Counted from the stretch's first letter, positions 1 to 7,644 are shown. The stretch is DNA of 14,823 bases from an uncultured Pseudomonas sp. (GCA_946886875.1 CAMPJN010000050.1:1-14823), one strand, 5' to 3'. Notes: generated from the letters alone by a model not told the origin. Translations and numbers: made by a program.

Positions 1-405
1 ACCGTCGACACCAACCGCTACCTCACCGCCGGCCAGCTGATGGCCGACAGCGTGCCGCTCTACGTGCACAACGGCAAAGCGCCGGATGCGCAGCAGGTGT
101 GCCAGGAATTGCAGGCGCTGGACAAGCATTACGCCTTCGTCGTCGACGAGCAGAACAATTTCCAAGGCTCGATCAGCCTCGAACGGATCGCCTTGCTGGT
201 CGAAGGCGGCGCAACCTGCGGGCTGGACGGCGACGTACTGAAGCAGATCAACCCGGTTCCCGAAGACATGCCGCTGGATCAAGTGATCGAGCGTCTGGTC
301 GACAACGAAGGGCCGATCCCGGTGATCGACAGCGACGGCCGTTACAGCGGCGCCATCAGCAAGGGCCGATTGCTGACCCGTCTGCAGGGAGAATCCCATG
401 AGTGA
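1..405 (+). CDS. choV: Choline/glycine betaine ABC transporter ATP-binding subunit, C-terminal part (5' end outside window)
   Basis: The reading frame is open from base 1 and ends at TGA 403-405, giving about 134 residues of the C-terminus of a ProV/OpuAA-type ATPase. What is visible is the regulatory tail, not the nucleotide-binding domain. Two CBS-like halves are seen: one with AFVVDE..NFQGSIS and one with GPIPVIDSDGRYSGAIS. Such tandem CBS domains are typical of quaternary-amine transporter ATPases, where in OpuA-like members they sense ionic strength. The stop overlaps the start of the permease gene by 8 bases (398-405), which implies translational coupling. The assignment to a choline transporter rests on the choX-like binding protein two genes downstream; in Pseudomonas the related system is also called cbcVWX. 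Walker motifs and the true start lie outside the window. Confidence 0.85.
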   Translation, partial: TVDTNRYLTAGQLMADSVPLYVHNGKAPDAQQVCQELQALDKHYAFVVDEQNNFQGSISLERIALLVEGGATCGLDGDVLKQINPVPEDMPLDQVIERLVDNEGPIPVIDSDGRYSGAISKGRLLTRLQGESHE

Positions 406-1279
406 GAAACAGCTCGACCTGGGCAGCTGGGTCAACGATGTGGTGCAGCATCTGCTGGAAAACTACAGCGAGGGCTTCGACAGCCTCGGCGGTGTGGTCA
501 ACGGTTTCTCCGAAGCCATCGAATGGCTGCTGATGCTGCCACCGGCCTGGTTGTTGATCGCGATTTTCGTCGGTCTCAGCCTGTGGCGAATCAGCTATAA
601 ATTCGCCATTTTCACCGCCATTTCCTTCGTCCTGATCGTGCTCACCGGTTTCTGGGAGCAGACGGTGGTGACCCTCGGCCTGACCTTCTCGGCGACCCTG
701 ATCAGCCTGTTGCTGGGCATCCCGCTGGGCATCTGGGCGGCGCGCAGCGAGCGGGTATCGAGCACCATCCGACCGATTCTCGACTTCATGCAGACCATGC
801 CGGCGTTCGTTTACCTGATCCCGGCGGCCATGCTGTTCGGCCTCGGTCGGGTGCCGGGGATCATCGCCACGGTGATCTTCGCCATGCCGCCAGCGGTGCG
901 CCTGACCAACCTGGGCATTCGCCAGGTCAACAAGGAAATCATCGAGGCCGGCCAGTCGTTCGGCTGCAACGCCCGCCAACTGCTGTTCAAGGTGCAACTG
1001 CCGAACGCCATGCCGTCGATCATGGCCGGGGTCAACCAGACCATCATGATGGCCCTGTCGATGGTGATCATCGCCTCGATGGTTGGTGCCGGCGGTCTGG
1101 GCAACGATGTGCTGGCGAGCATCCAACGTCTGGATATCGGTCTAGGCTTCGAGAGCGGCATGGCCGTGGTGTTGCTGGCGATCATTCTCGACCGTATTAC
1201 CGAAAGCTTCGGTACTCCGAAAGCAGCCAAGCGCAGCAATCTGGTCGCATGGTTCAGCGGCAAGCTGCAACGCCAATAA
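398..1279 (+). CDS. choW: Choline/glycine betaine ABC transporter permease
   Basis: This 293-residue inner-membrane protein of the ProW family forms the transmembrane channel of a quaternary-amine importer. Hydrophobic segments fall at about residues 49-63, 69-86, 90-115, 130-148, 152-168, 212-235 and 253-265. The EAA loop that docks on the ATPase is visible at about residues 183-205 (EAGQSFGCNARQLLFKVQLP). The start at 398 is preceded by GGGAG and overlaps the end of the ATPase gene, the classic arrangement for this operon. A 47-bp gap follows before the binding-protein gene, so the three genes form one transcription unit in the order V-W-X. The homologous cbc operon of P. aeruginosa is, from memory, transcribed X-W-V. 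The substrate cannot be told from the permease alone. Confidence 0.93.
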   Translation: MSEKQLDLGSWVNDVVQHLLENYSEGFDSLGGVVNGFSEAIEWLLMLPPAWLLIAIFVGLSLWRISYKFAIFTAISFVLIVLTGFWEQTVVTLGLTFSATLISLLLGIPLGIWAARSERVSSTIRPILDFMQTMPAFVYLIPAAMLFGLGRVPGIIATVIFAMPPAVRLTNLGIRQVNKEIIEAGQSFGCNARQLLFKVQLPNAMPSIMAGVNQTIMMALSMVIIASMVGAGGLGNDVLASIQRLDIGLGFESGMAVVLLAIILDRITESFGTPKAAKRSNLVAWFSGKLQRQ

Positions 1280-1326
1280 AAGCTGGTAATAAGAAATCTA
1301 CCTTCGCGCAACACAGGGAGTCGCAG

Positions 1327-2271
1327 ATGACAACGATTAAAACGCTCGCAGGTGTAGGCCTGCTCTCCATTGCCATGTTGCAAAGCGCCTGGGCTCAGGA
1401 ACCGGAGAGCTGCAAGATGGTGCGCTTCGCCGAGATCGGCTGGGCCGACATCGCCGCCACCACCGGCGTCGCAATGACCCTGAGCGAAGGCCTGGGCTAC
1501 CAGACCCGCAAGATCATGGCCTCGGTACCCATCGCCTTCACCGGGGTGAAAAGCGGCCAGATCGACGTTTTCCTTGGCTACTGGGCGCCGTCGATGGACG
1601 CGGTAATCGAACCATTCGCCAAGGATGGCGGGGTCAAAATACTGCCCAAGGCCAACCTCGAAGGCGCCAAGTACACCCTGGCCGTGCCGACTTACGCCGC
1701 CGAGGCCGGGCTGAAAAGCTTTGCCGACATCGCCAAGTTCAAGGATCAGCTGAACGGCAAGATCTTCGGCATCGAACCAGGCAACGACGGCAACCTGTTG
1801 ATCGACAAAATGATCAAGGAAAACCAGTTCGGCCTCGGCGAATTCAAGATGGTCGAGTCCAGCGAAGCCGGCATGCTGGTGCAGCTGCAACGCGCCGTAC
1901 GCAAGAACGAGCCGGCGGTATTCCTTGGCTGGGCGCCGCACCCGATGAACACCCAGTTCGACATCACCTACCTGGAAGGCGGCGATGAAGTGTTCGGCCC
2001 GGACTTCGGCGCCGCCAAGGTCTACACCGTGGTACCGCCGGATTACCAAGAGCGCTGCGCCAACGTCGGCAAACTGCTGAACAACCTGCAGTTCACCGTG
2101 GAAATCGAAAGCCAACTGATGGAGAAGGTTCTGGAAAAACAGAACCCGACCACAGTCGCCAAAGAGTGGATCAAGGCCAACCCGGAAATCCTCGACAAAT
2201 GGCTGGCAGGCGTTACTACCTATGACGGTCAGGACGGCATCGCCGCCGTGAAGAAACACGTAGGCCTGTAA
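1327..2271 (+). CDS. choX: Choline ABC transporter periplasmic substrate-binding protein (ChoX/CbcX type)
   Basis: The 314-residue exported protein has a signal peptide (MTTIKTLAG... with probable cleavage after SAWA, residue 23) and a type II periplasmic binding fold. It resembles Sinorhizobium ChoX: the CK.VRF..GWADI.ATT start, GYWAPSM, EGAKYTLAVPTY, GIEPGNDGN and FLGWAPHPMN blocks are all present. Residues expected to form the ChoX aromatic box are in place at W39, W86, Y116 and W202, with D41 nearby and N153/N156 in the EPGNDGN segment. This supports choline as ligand, possibly acetylcholine or betaine at lower affinity. The start at 1327 is preferred over an upstream in-frame ATG at 1249, because GGGAG sits just before it and a signal peptide begins there. 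It is the last gene of the V-W-X run. Confidence 0.9.
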   Translation: MTTIKTLAGVGLLSIAMLQSAWAQEPESCKMVRFAEIGWADIAATTGVAMTLSEGLGYQTRKIMASVPIAFTGVKSGQIDVFLGYWAPSMDAVIEPFAKDGGVKILPKANLEGAKYTLAVPTYAAEAGLKSFADIAKFKDQLNGKIFGIEPGNDGNLLIDKMIKENQFGLGEFKMVESSEAGMLVQLQRAVRKNEPAVFLGWAPHPMNTQFDITYLEGGDEVFGPDFGAAKVYTVVPPDYQERCANVGKLLNNLQFTVEIESQLMEKVLEKQNPTTVAKEWIKANPEILDKWLAGVTTYDGQDGIAAVKKHVGL

Positions 2272-2287
2272 CCCGCCGCACCTAACA

Positions 2288-2313
2288 CTGCCCGCCCGGC
2301 CCGCGCCGGGCAG
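2288..2313 (+). terminator. GC hairpin after choX, possible weak terminator
   Basis: CTGCCCG (2288-2294) and CGGGCAG (2307-2313) form a perfect 7-bp stem with a 12-base loop, 16 bases after the choX stop. No T-run follows, so intrinsic termination would be weak. It could instead stabilise the 3' end or lower read-through into the next gene. The rest of 2272-2501 shows no gene and no convincing promoter. Confidence 0.35.
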
Positions 2314-2501
2314 CGCAGTCGACAACGCACCTGCCGAATTCGACAGCGAGGCTATTGGCCCATCGCTTGGTTAGTCGCTGCCTCAATTTGGGCATGGTGC
2401 CTGTAATAACGCTACATCGACCATGTTTCACCCGTAGGCCCGCAAGAAGAACGCGCCAGTAACTCAACGAACTGCCCTTTCACTGACGGAGCAATTACCC
2501 C

Positions 2502-3362
2502 ATGCGCAACCTCAAGACCCTCTGCCTGCAAAGCCTCGGCGTCGCCGCCCTGGCCATGGGCATGACCACCGCCATGGCTGCGGACAAACCCACCCTGACC
2601 ATCGGCTACGTCAATGGCTGGGACGACAGCGTCGCCGCCACCCACGTCGCTAGCGAAATCCTCCGTGAGCAGCTCGGCTACACGGTCGAGCTGAAACCGG
2701 TAGAACCGGCCATCATGTGGCAAGGCGTCGCCCGCGGCGACCTCGACGTCACCCTCTCGGCCTGGCTACCCGCCACCCACGGCGAGTACTACGAGAAGCT
2801 CAAGGACAAGGTCACTGTGGTTGGCACCAACTACGAAGGCGCCAAGATCGGCCTGATCGTCCCTGACTATGTGGCCGCCAAGACCATCGCCGACCTCAAT
2901 ACCTACAGCAAGGAATTCGACGGCAAGATCACCGGTATCGATGCCGGTGCCGGCGTCATGCGCCGCACAGAAGACGCCATCAAGGAATACCAACTCACCG
3001 ACATCAAGCTGATGCCGAGTTCGGGCCCGGCCATGGCGATTGCCTTGACCCGCGCCGAGAAGAACAAGGAAGCCATAGTGGTAACCGGTTGGATTCCACA
3101 CTGGATGTTCGCCAAGTGGAAACTGCGCTTCCTCGAAGATCCGAAGAAAGTCTTCGGCGACGACGAGCACGTAGACACCGTAGCCAACCCAAGCCTGGAA
3201 ACCAAAGCCCCCGAGGCGTTCGCCTTCCTGCAGAACTTCTCCTGGCACGGTGAAGAAGTCGGCGCAGTGATGCTCGCCATCAGCGAAGGCGCCAAGCCGG
3301 AACAGGCCGCCAAAGACTGGATCGCGAAAAATCCGGAGCGCGTTGCCGGTTGGTTGAAGTAA
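2502..3362 (+). CDS. Second glycine betaine/quaternary-amine ABC transporter substrate-binding protein (OpuAC/ProX family)
   Basis: The 286-residue exported protein has a signal peptide (cleavage near AMA|AD, residue 26) and an OpuAC-like fold. Tryptophans in the usual ligand-cage positions are W40 (NGWDDS), W88 (SAWLP, followed by THG), W197 and W201 (GWIPHWMF). It is clearly different from the choX product: it lacks GIEPGNDGN and carries GIDAGAGVM instead, so its ligand is probably another compound such as glycine betaine. It has no permease or ATPase of its own here. It lies 230 bp after choX on the same strand and ends 25 bp before a strong terminator. It may feed the same V-W core, as reported for the separate binding proteins of the P. 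aeruginosa Cbc system (BetX, CaiX). Which of those it matches, if either, cannot be told by eye. GGAG at about 10 bases before ATG is an acceptable ribosome site. Confidence 0.88.
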   Translation: MRNLKTLCLQSLGVAALAMGMTTAMAADKPTLTIGYVNGWDDSVAATHVASEILREQLGYTVELKPVEPAIMWQGVARGDLDVTLSAWLPATHGEYYEKLKDKVTVVGTNYEGAKIGLIVPDYVAAKTIADLNTYSKEFDGKITGIDAGAGVMRRTEDAIKEYQLTDIKLMPSSGPAMAIALTRAEKNKEAIVVTGWIPHWMFAKWKLRFLEDPKKVFGDDEHVDTVANPSLETKAPEAFAFLQNFSWHGEEVGAVMLAISEGAKPEQAAKDWIAKNPERVAGWLK

Positions 3363-3387
3363 CCATCAAGTAGTACAGCTACGACAG

Positions 3388-3409
3388 AGCGGGCTTCGGC
3401 CCGCTTTTT
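3388..3409 (+). terminator. Rho-independent terminator of the transporter region
   Basis: AGCGGGC, a TTCG tetraloop and GCCCGCT form a perfect 7-bp stem followed by TTTTC. It lies 25 bases after the stop of the second binding protein and closes the transporter region. Confidence 0.9.
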
Positions 3410-3488
3410 CGTGGGCGGGATTTGCCTGATCGGCAAAGGGGGCTTGGGCTGCTCAACCCCAAAACAGGCAGAAACGTGCAGGGCTTTG

Positions 3489-3518
3489 CTGACAGCGTCC
3501 ACTAGGTCCGACTTTAAT
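3489..3518 (+). promoter_or_regulatory. Possible sigma-70 promoter of the 3548 gene
   Basis: CTGACA (3489-3494) and TTTAAT (3513-3518) are separated by 18 bases and lie about 30 bases before the start of the next gene. The upstream unit is closed by a terminator, so a new promoter is needed here. Both boxes are imperfect and the choice is tentative. Confidence 0.3.
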
Positions 3519-3547
3519 ATCAGCTGTCCCTTTCGGAACCTGAGGCC

Positions 3548-4177
3548 ATGACCAACACCGACCAGGCGATCTACCGTGCCCGCACTAGCTACCGCAAAGA
3601 ATGCACGAGCAAAGGCTATCGCCATAGCCTGACAATGCTCGATGAAGCGACTCAGCAGGTAATGGCGAGGTGCGATCTGATCGGGCGGGCGAGTCTAGCC
3701 GAGCTGTTGTTGTTCGATGAACGCCAGCAACCATGGCGCATGCGCCCGAACCGCAAGATCATGCCATCACGCTGGATAGTCACGGACCCACAACAGCGCA
3801 TCGCCATGCAGTTCGAGCAGAACATACTCGGCAAGCTGAGCAATCCGCTGCACAAGGTCGTGTTCAACCTGCTGGATGGCGAGGGCCAGCTGCTCTATCG
3901 CCTGCTCGACCCGCGTAGCGCTATTGCCGATCGACTATTCGGAATCGGCCCGGACGATTGGGCGATCAGCGACGGCGAGCGACTGGTGGCCAAGCTGATC
4001 CGTCTGCCGCGACCCAAGCCAGAATCCCGCGGCCTGCTCGCAGCGCTGCGGTTGCTGCTCACGCCGGCAGACCCCGCTATCGTCAGCAGCGGCCCGCAGC
4101 ACCTATTCCCCGCGCCTGTGGCGCTCGCCATGCTGTTGCTCTTCCAGGAACTGACCGACGCCTCCGCAGGCGCTTGA
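3548..4177 (+). CDS. Hypothetical protein, possible LURP-one/scramblase-like beta fold
   Basis: The 209-residue protein has no signal peptide. I do not recognise the family with certainty. From about residue 48 to 155 it shows alternating hydrophobic strands broken by turn motifs (WRMRPNRKI, WIVTDPQQRIA, VVFNLLDGEGQLLYRLLD, DDWAISDGERLVAKLIR). This pattern resembles the tubby-like barrel of LURP-one or phospholipid-scramblase proteins, but that is a guess from strand pattern only. A hydrophobic stretch near the C-terminus (about 186-200, FPAPVALAMLLLFQE) could be a short membrane anchor. GAGG lies 4 bases before the ATG. The gene stands alone after a terminator and converges with the - strand DUF1203 gene 39 bp away; no obvious terminator lies between them. 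Confidence 0.75.
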   Translation: MTNTDQAIYRARTSYRKECTSKGYRHSLTMLDEATQQVMARCDLIGRASLAELLLFDERQQPWRMRPNRKIMPSRWIVTDPQQRIAMQFEQNILGKLSNPLHKVVFNLLDGEGQLLYRLLDPRSAIADRLFGIGPDDWAISDGERLVAKLIRLPRPKPESRGLLAALRLLLTPADPAIVSSGPQHLFPAPVALAMLLLFQELTDASAGA

Positions 4178-4216
4178 GTGCTGCGTCTTAGATTCGGCAA
4201 GCCTGCAGCGACGCTC

Positions 4217-4681
4217 TTATCCGCGCTCGACCCGGCACTGGAAGCAGTTGTATTTCGAGCGCACATGCACATAGGCAACAGTGGAATCGCTGAGGATGCC
4301 CTGACAGCTTTGCGCAATATCCTTGCCCGCCACCACGTTGCCGGTGTCGTAGCGGATCCAGTGATTCTCGTCGTAGCCCCGGACGATTGCCGGGGCGAGA
4401 TAGTCGAACCAGTAGGGCAAAGCTTCGCCCTCATAGCGCTGGCAGGGCGTCGCGTGGAGAAAGATCGGACCCGTTTCTGCATAGGGTTGCAGGCTATCGA
4501 ACGGGCGATGGGCCAATACCAGCTTCTCGCTGCCGGCGGGGATCAGCTCGAGACAATGACGGCAGGGGTTGGCCAGGCCCTCGGCAATTCGCCGCAGCGC
4601 AGGCTGACCATTGGCATCCGGACCGCCGCGCCAAATGCGCTCGCATTCGTCAGTGGAAATTCCTCGAATTTTCAGTTTCAT
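4217..4681 (-). CDS. DUF1203 family protein
   Basis: The 154-residue protein matches the pattern I know for DUF1203: NPCRHCLELIPAGSEKLVL, then RPFDSLQPYAETGPIFLH and a later single Cys (C40, C43, C80 by my count). The function of the family is unknown; the CxxC and later cysteines and histidines suggest metal or redox chemistry but prove nothing. The start at 4681 (MKLKIRGIS) is chosen over an upstream in-frame ATG at 4720 because GAGGAG lies 7 bases before it on the - strand. The extra 13 residues of the longer form look like non-coding sequence. The gene is monocistronic, convergent with the 3548 gene and divergent from the SPW-repeat gene. Confidence 0.85.
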   Translation of the reverse strand: MKLKIRGISTDECERIWRGGPDANGQPALRRIAEGLANPCRHCLELIPAGSEKLVLAHRPFDSLQPYAETGPIFLHATPCQRYEGEALPYWFDYLAPAIVRGYDENHWIRYDTGNVVAGKDIAQSCQGILSDSTVAYVHVRSKYNCFQCRVERG

Positions 4682-5042
4682 TGCGCTCTCCTCATGGCCG
4701 AACCGGCTTGTGAGGCGCACTAGAACATTCGCGACGAATACCTATCTATCCGCTTTGCGCTTTCAAACTTTCTCGGCCCGGTGCCGAGCTTTCTTTTTTG
4801 CTCATCGTGGTGTTTTCGCGGCTGCGCTATAGCCAGGCTGGAGCGTTCTCCCTACCCAGCGCGCCGTCGTACCTTATCGATAGGTCGCGGGCGGGGCGGG
4901 GAAGTTCAGATGCAAAGATGCTGGATCGATCAACGAGTCTTGCCACTCATCACCTGAACTTAGCCCGCGGCATCTAGGTCGGTACTTCAACAACCACCGC
5001 GCGGGCCCGGTAGTGCTTGCGCCAAGCCGCCGGGGGCGTTCG
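4682..5042. other. 361-bp intergenic stretch between divergent genes
   Basis: No credible coding frame is seen. It should hold the divergent promoters of the DUF1203 gene and the SPW-repeat gene, but I cannot single out convincing boxes. It contains an orphan forward terminator (4772-4799), an 8-bp palindrome TATCGATA at 4873-4880 and a G-rich run near 4889-4904 with three closely spaced G tracts. Confidence 0.6.
4772..4799 (+). terminator. Orphan Rho-independent terminator (forward)
   Basis: CTCGGC, loop CCGGT and GCCGAG form a 6-bp stem followed by a T-rich tail (CTTTCTTTTTT). It points along the + strand, yet no + strand gene lies upstream of it after 4177. It could end read-through from the 3548 gene antisense to the DUF1203 gene, or end an unannotated short RNA. 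Confidence 0.65.
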
Positions 5043-6504
5043 ATGGAAAACCAAGCCGAATACCTGCGCAAAGACGCGATGCCATCCGACATGGGCATGC
5101 AGCAGCACATGCAGATGATGGAGCTTCGGCGCGACGCCACGCGCTGGTGTCATTTCGTCAATATCGCGCTGGGTTTCTGGCTGCTCAGCGCGCCGTTCAT
5201 CTTCGGCTATTTGACCATCGCCCCTGACGATCTCGATTTGCCGCGCCTGGCCGCCGAACGTTCGCTTGCCGCCGTGGAAACCCGCGCGCTGTGGATGACC
5301 TGGAGCGATGTACTCAGCGGTGCGCTGATCGTGGGGTTTTCCGTGCTGTCGCTACTGCGCATCAGCTGGAGCCAATGGGCCAACGCGACCATGGGGCTGT
5401 GGTTGATGTTCGCCCCGTTGTTGTTATGGACGCCGTCGCCGGCCGGCTATGGCAATGGCCTGCTGGTCGGTGCCCTGGTCATCGGCTTCTCCGTGCTGGT
5501 GCCGATGATGCCCGGCATGAGCATGTCCGGCATGATGCAAAAAGCCTCGGTGCCGCCCGGCTGGGATTACAACCCCTCGACCTGGCTGCAGCGCCTGCCC
5601 ATCGCCGTGCTCGCGCTGCTCGGCATCCTCCTGGCGCGCTACTTGGCGGCCTATCAATTGGGTCATATCGACAATGCCTGGGACCCGTTCTTCGGCGCCG
5701 AGCCCAACGGCACCGAAACCATCATCACCTCCGATATGTCGCGGGCCTGGCCGGTCTCCGATGCCGGAATCGGCGTCATGGCCTATATGCTGGAACTGCT
5801 GATGGCGGTAATGGGCGACGCCAGGCGCTGGCGCACCATGCCCTGGATGGTCGCGGCATTCGGCGTGGTGGTGGTGCCGCTGGGGGTGGTGAGCATCTTC
5901 TTTATCATCGCCCAGCCGATTTTCATCGGCACCTGGTGCACGCTGTGCCTGCTGCAAGCCCTGGCGATGCTGGTGATGATGCCTTACGCCCTCGATGAGC
6001 TGGTGGCCATGGGGCAATTTCTCAAGGATGCGCTGCGCCGCGGCAAACCCTTCTGGCGCAGTTTCTTTATGGGCGATGCGATGGAAGGCGCACGTGAAGA
6101 GCAGCGCCCAGAGTTCGAGGGCAGCCTGGGCCATATGACCCTGAAAGGCCTGTACGGGGTGAACCTGCCTTGGAACCTGGCGGCGCTGTGCCTGATCGGC
6201 GTGTGGCTGATGTGTACCCGGCTGATCTTCGGCACCGCGGACGCCATGGCCAACAGCGACCACCTGATGGGTTCGCTGCTGATCACCCTATCGGTGCTGG
6301 CTATGGCCGAAGTCGCACGGCCGCTGCGCTGGCTGAATATTCCCATCGGTCTGTGGTTGCTCGCCGCCCCCCTGGGTACTGGCCGGAGGGGGCCTAAGCG
6401 CGGCGATCGGCAGCATGATCGCGGGCGTGCTGATCGTGGTTTTGAGCCTACCGAAAGGATCGATCCGGCATCGCTACGCAGGGTGGAACGAGCTGCTGCG
6501 CTGA
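5043..6504 (+). pseudogene. SPW-repeat / VKOR-like membrane protein, frameshifted near the C-terminus
   Basis: This multi-pass inner-membrane protein would be 486 residues once one base is removed. Two SPW-like repeats lie at about residues 32-105 and 108-155 (LGFWLLSAPFIFGY; MGLWLMFAPLLLW). A VKOR-like core at about 232-326 contains AWPVSDAG and the CxxC pair C299/C302 (TWCTLCLLQALAML), and a third SPW-like repeat runs from 429 to the end. VKOR relatives pass electrons to quinone, but the usual loop cysteine pair is not visible here. The frame breaks in the C6 run at 6367-6372. With five Cs it continues as AAPWVLAGGGLSAAIGSMI and stops at TGA 6502-6504; as given it runs on out of frame to 7028 across the next gene. 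The loss of homology exactly at a homopolymer suggests a sequencing error or a recent mutation. An in-frame GTG at 5013 is an alternative start; both have weak ribosome sites. Confidence 0.82.
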
Positions 6505-6537
6505 TCCGCTCCACACTACGGCTCCTCGCCCCGGGTG

Positions 6538-6565
6538 TTGCTGCGCCTGCCGATTGCGCTAATCT
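6538..6565 (+). promoter_or_regulatory. Probable promoter of the GNAT gene
   Basis: TTGCTG (6538-6543) and TAATCT (6560-6565) are separated by 16 bases. A start near 6572 would give a leader of about 77 bases before the acetyltransferase start. Both boxes match sigma-70 consensus at four of six positions. Confidence 0.4.
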
Positions 6566-6648
6566 GCGAATTAAATCGCCTACCGGAACTGCCTATCCGA
6601 ACCTCCGGCGCAGGTGCAACAAGGACGCGCAAGACCGCAAGGAAGCCC

Positions 6649-7143
6649 ATGCCCGCAACCCACAGCCCAACAAGCCCGCAGCTGATTATCTGCCCCGCCG
6701 ACGAAACGGACTCGCCCGCCATCGCCGCACTGATCGGCGGCCTCGCCGCAGATATCCTCGCCGATCCTGGCGCACCTGCCGCCGAGGCGTTTATCGCGAG
6801 CATTTCCCCAGCGGCGATCGCAGGCTATATCCGCAACCCCGGCTATCGTTACATCCTGGGTTATATCGGCGGCACCCTGGTTGGCGCGGCAGCGATGCGC
6901 GACAACAGCCATCTCTATCATTTGTTCGTCAGCGCGCGGTTTCAGCGTCGGGGTATCGCCAAAGCGCTGTGGACGCAACTGCGAGATACAGCGATAGCAG
7001 CCGGCAACACCGGTGCATTCACCGTTAACTCATCGATCAATGCCATCGCTGTTTACTCCCGGCTCGGTTTTGTCGCCGTAGGCGAAGTGCAGCACAAGAA
7101 CGGCCTGCAGTTTCAACCCATGCGGTTTACAGCAGAGCGCTAA
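6649..7143 (+). CDS. GNAT family N-acetyltransferase
   Basis: The 164-residue cytoplasmic enzyme is predicted to transfer acetyl from acetyl-CoA to an unknown amine. The fold's acetyl-CoA pyrophosphate-binding motif A is clear at residues 99-104 (QRRGIA, the Q/R-x-x-G-x-G/A loop), after a strand HLYHLFVSARF. The closing motif N..A...Y..LGF lies at 131-141. An N-terminal hydrophobic region with AAIAGYIRNPGYRY would form the acceptor side. The start at 6649 is chosen because AAGGAAG sits 3-9 bases upstream; the frame stays open back to 6535 but that part has no family resemblance. A 36-bp gap separates it from the lipoprotein gene, so the two are probably co-transcribed. The frameshifted upstream gene reads over it in another frame as an artefact. 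Confidence 0.88.
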   Translation: MPATHSPTSPQLIICPADETDSPAIAALIGGLAADILADPGAPAAEAFIASISPAAIAGYIRNPGYRYILGYIGGTLVGAAAMRDNSHLYHLFVSARFQRRGIAKALWTQLRDTAIAAGNTGAFTVNSSINAIAVYSRLGFVAVGEVQHKNGLQFQPMRFTAER

Positions 7144-7179
7144 CCAGACAAAAACCATGATCATCAACAAGGAAGCCCG

Positions 7180-7527
7180 ATGAACGTCAAACAAGGCCTT
7201 ATCCCCCTACTACTCGCCCTCGCGCTCTCGGCTTGCGGCAAACCGGTGCCCGCGGAAAAAGCCGCCTACGTCGGCGAATGGCAAGCGCCCGCCATGTACC
7301 TGTTGATCACCCAGGATGGCTCGGTGCGCTACAAACGCCTCAAAGGCGGCGCCACCACCTCGGTCGAAGGCCCACTCAAAGGCTTTGTCGGCGATAACCT
7401 GGAAGTCGGTATCGGCCCGATGGCCACCACCTTCGTCGTCAGCCAACCGCCCTACCAGGATGGCGGGCAATGGAAAATGGTGGTGGATGGGGTGGAGCTG
7501 AGTAGACGCGTGGACAAAGGCATATAA
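7180..7527 (+). CDS. Small predicted lipoprotein
   Basis: The 115-residue protein has a type II signal peptide: positively charged N-terminus, hydrophobic core, and lipobox LSAC with the lipidated cysteine at residue 19. The mature part (about 97 residues) begins GKPVPAEKAAYVGEWQAPAM and contains WQAPAMYLLITQDGSVRYKR and a glycine-rich, strand-like pattern. This suggests a small beta-rich domain anchored in a membrane. The residue after Cys is Gly, not Asp, so outer-membrane sorting by Lol is expected. I do not recognise a named family. AAGGAAG lies just before the ATG. It follows the GNAT gene on the same strand; no terminator is seen directly after it. Confidence 0.82.
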   Translation: MNVKQGLIPLLLALALSACGKPVPAEKAAYVGEWQAPAMYLLITQDGSVRYKRLKGGATTSVEGPLKGFVGDNLEVGIGPMATTFVVSQPPYQDGGQWKMVVDGVELSRRVDKGI

Positions 7528-7644
7528 CGACGCTATGAACCTTTGAATGGGCGCTTTTCAGATGCACGTCGGCGCAATAACCCACACCTACGAATGACTG
7601 CGCCCAAGCTGAATTATGTGCGGCGGTTCCCATTCCCCCGTTCG

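Noticed and set aside
811..2325. 504-codon open frame on the - strand opposite choW and choX
   Set aside because: It spans two well-supported genes and their gap, with no family resemblance; a shadow of codon bias.
2360..2420. Promoter for the second binding-protein gene
   Set aside because: Candidate boxes (TTGGTT, TTGGGC, TAATAA, TACATC) do not pair at acceptable spacing.
4178..4723. 181-codon + strand frame opposite the DUF1203 gene
   Set aside because: The - strand frame has the DUF1203 motifs and a strong ribosome site; the + frame has neither.
4889..4904. Possible G-quadruplex in the intergenic G-rich run
   Set aside because: Only three G tracts of three or more lie close together; a fourth is missing, so a stable intramolecular form is not supported.
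6505..7028. Extension of the SPW/VKOR-like protein to 7028
   Set aside because: After the C6 run the frame loses all membrane character and overlaps the well-supported GNAT gene in another frame; the alternative frame restores the third SPW repeat and stops at 6504.
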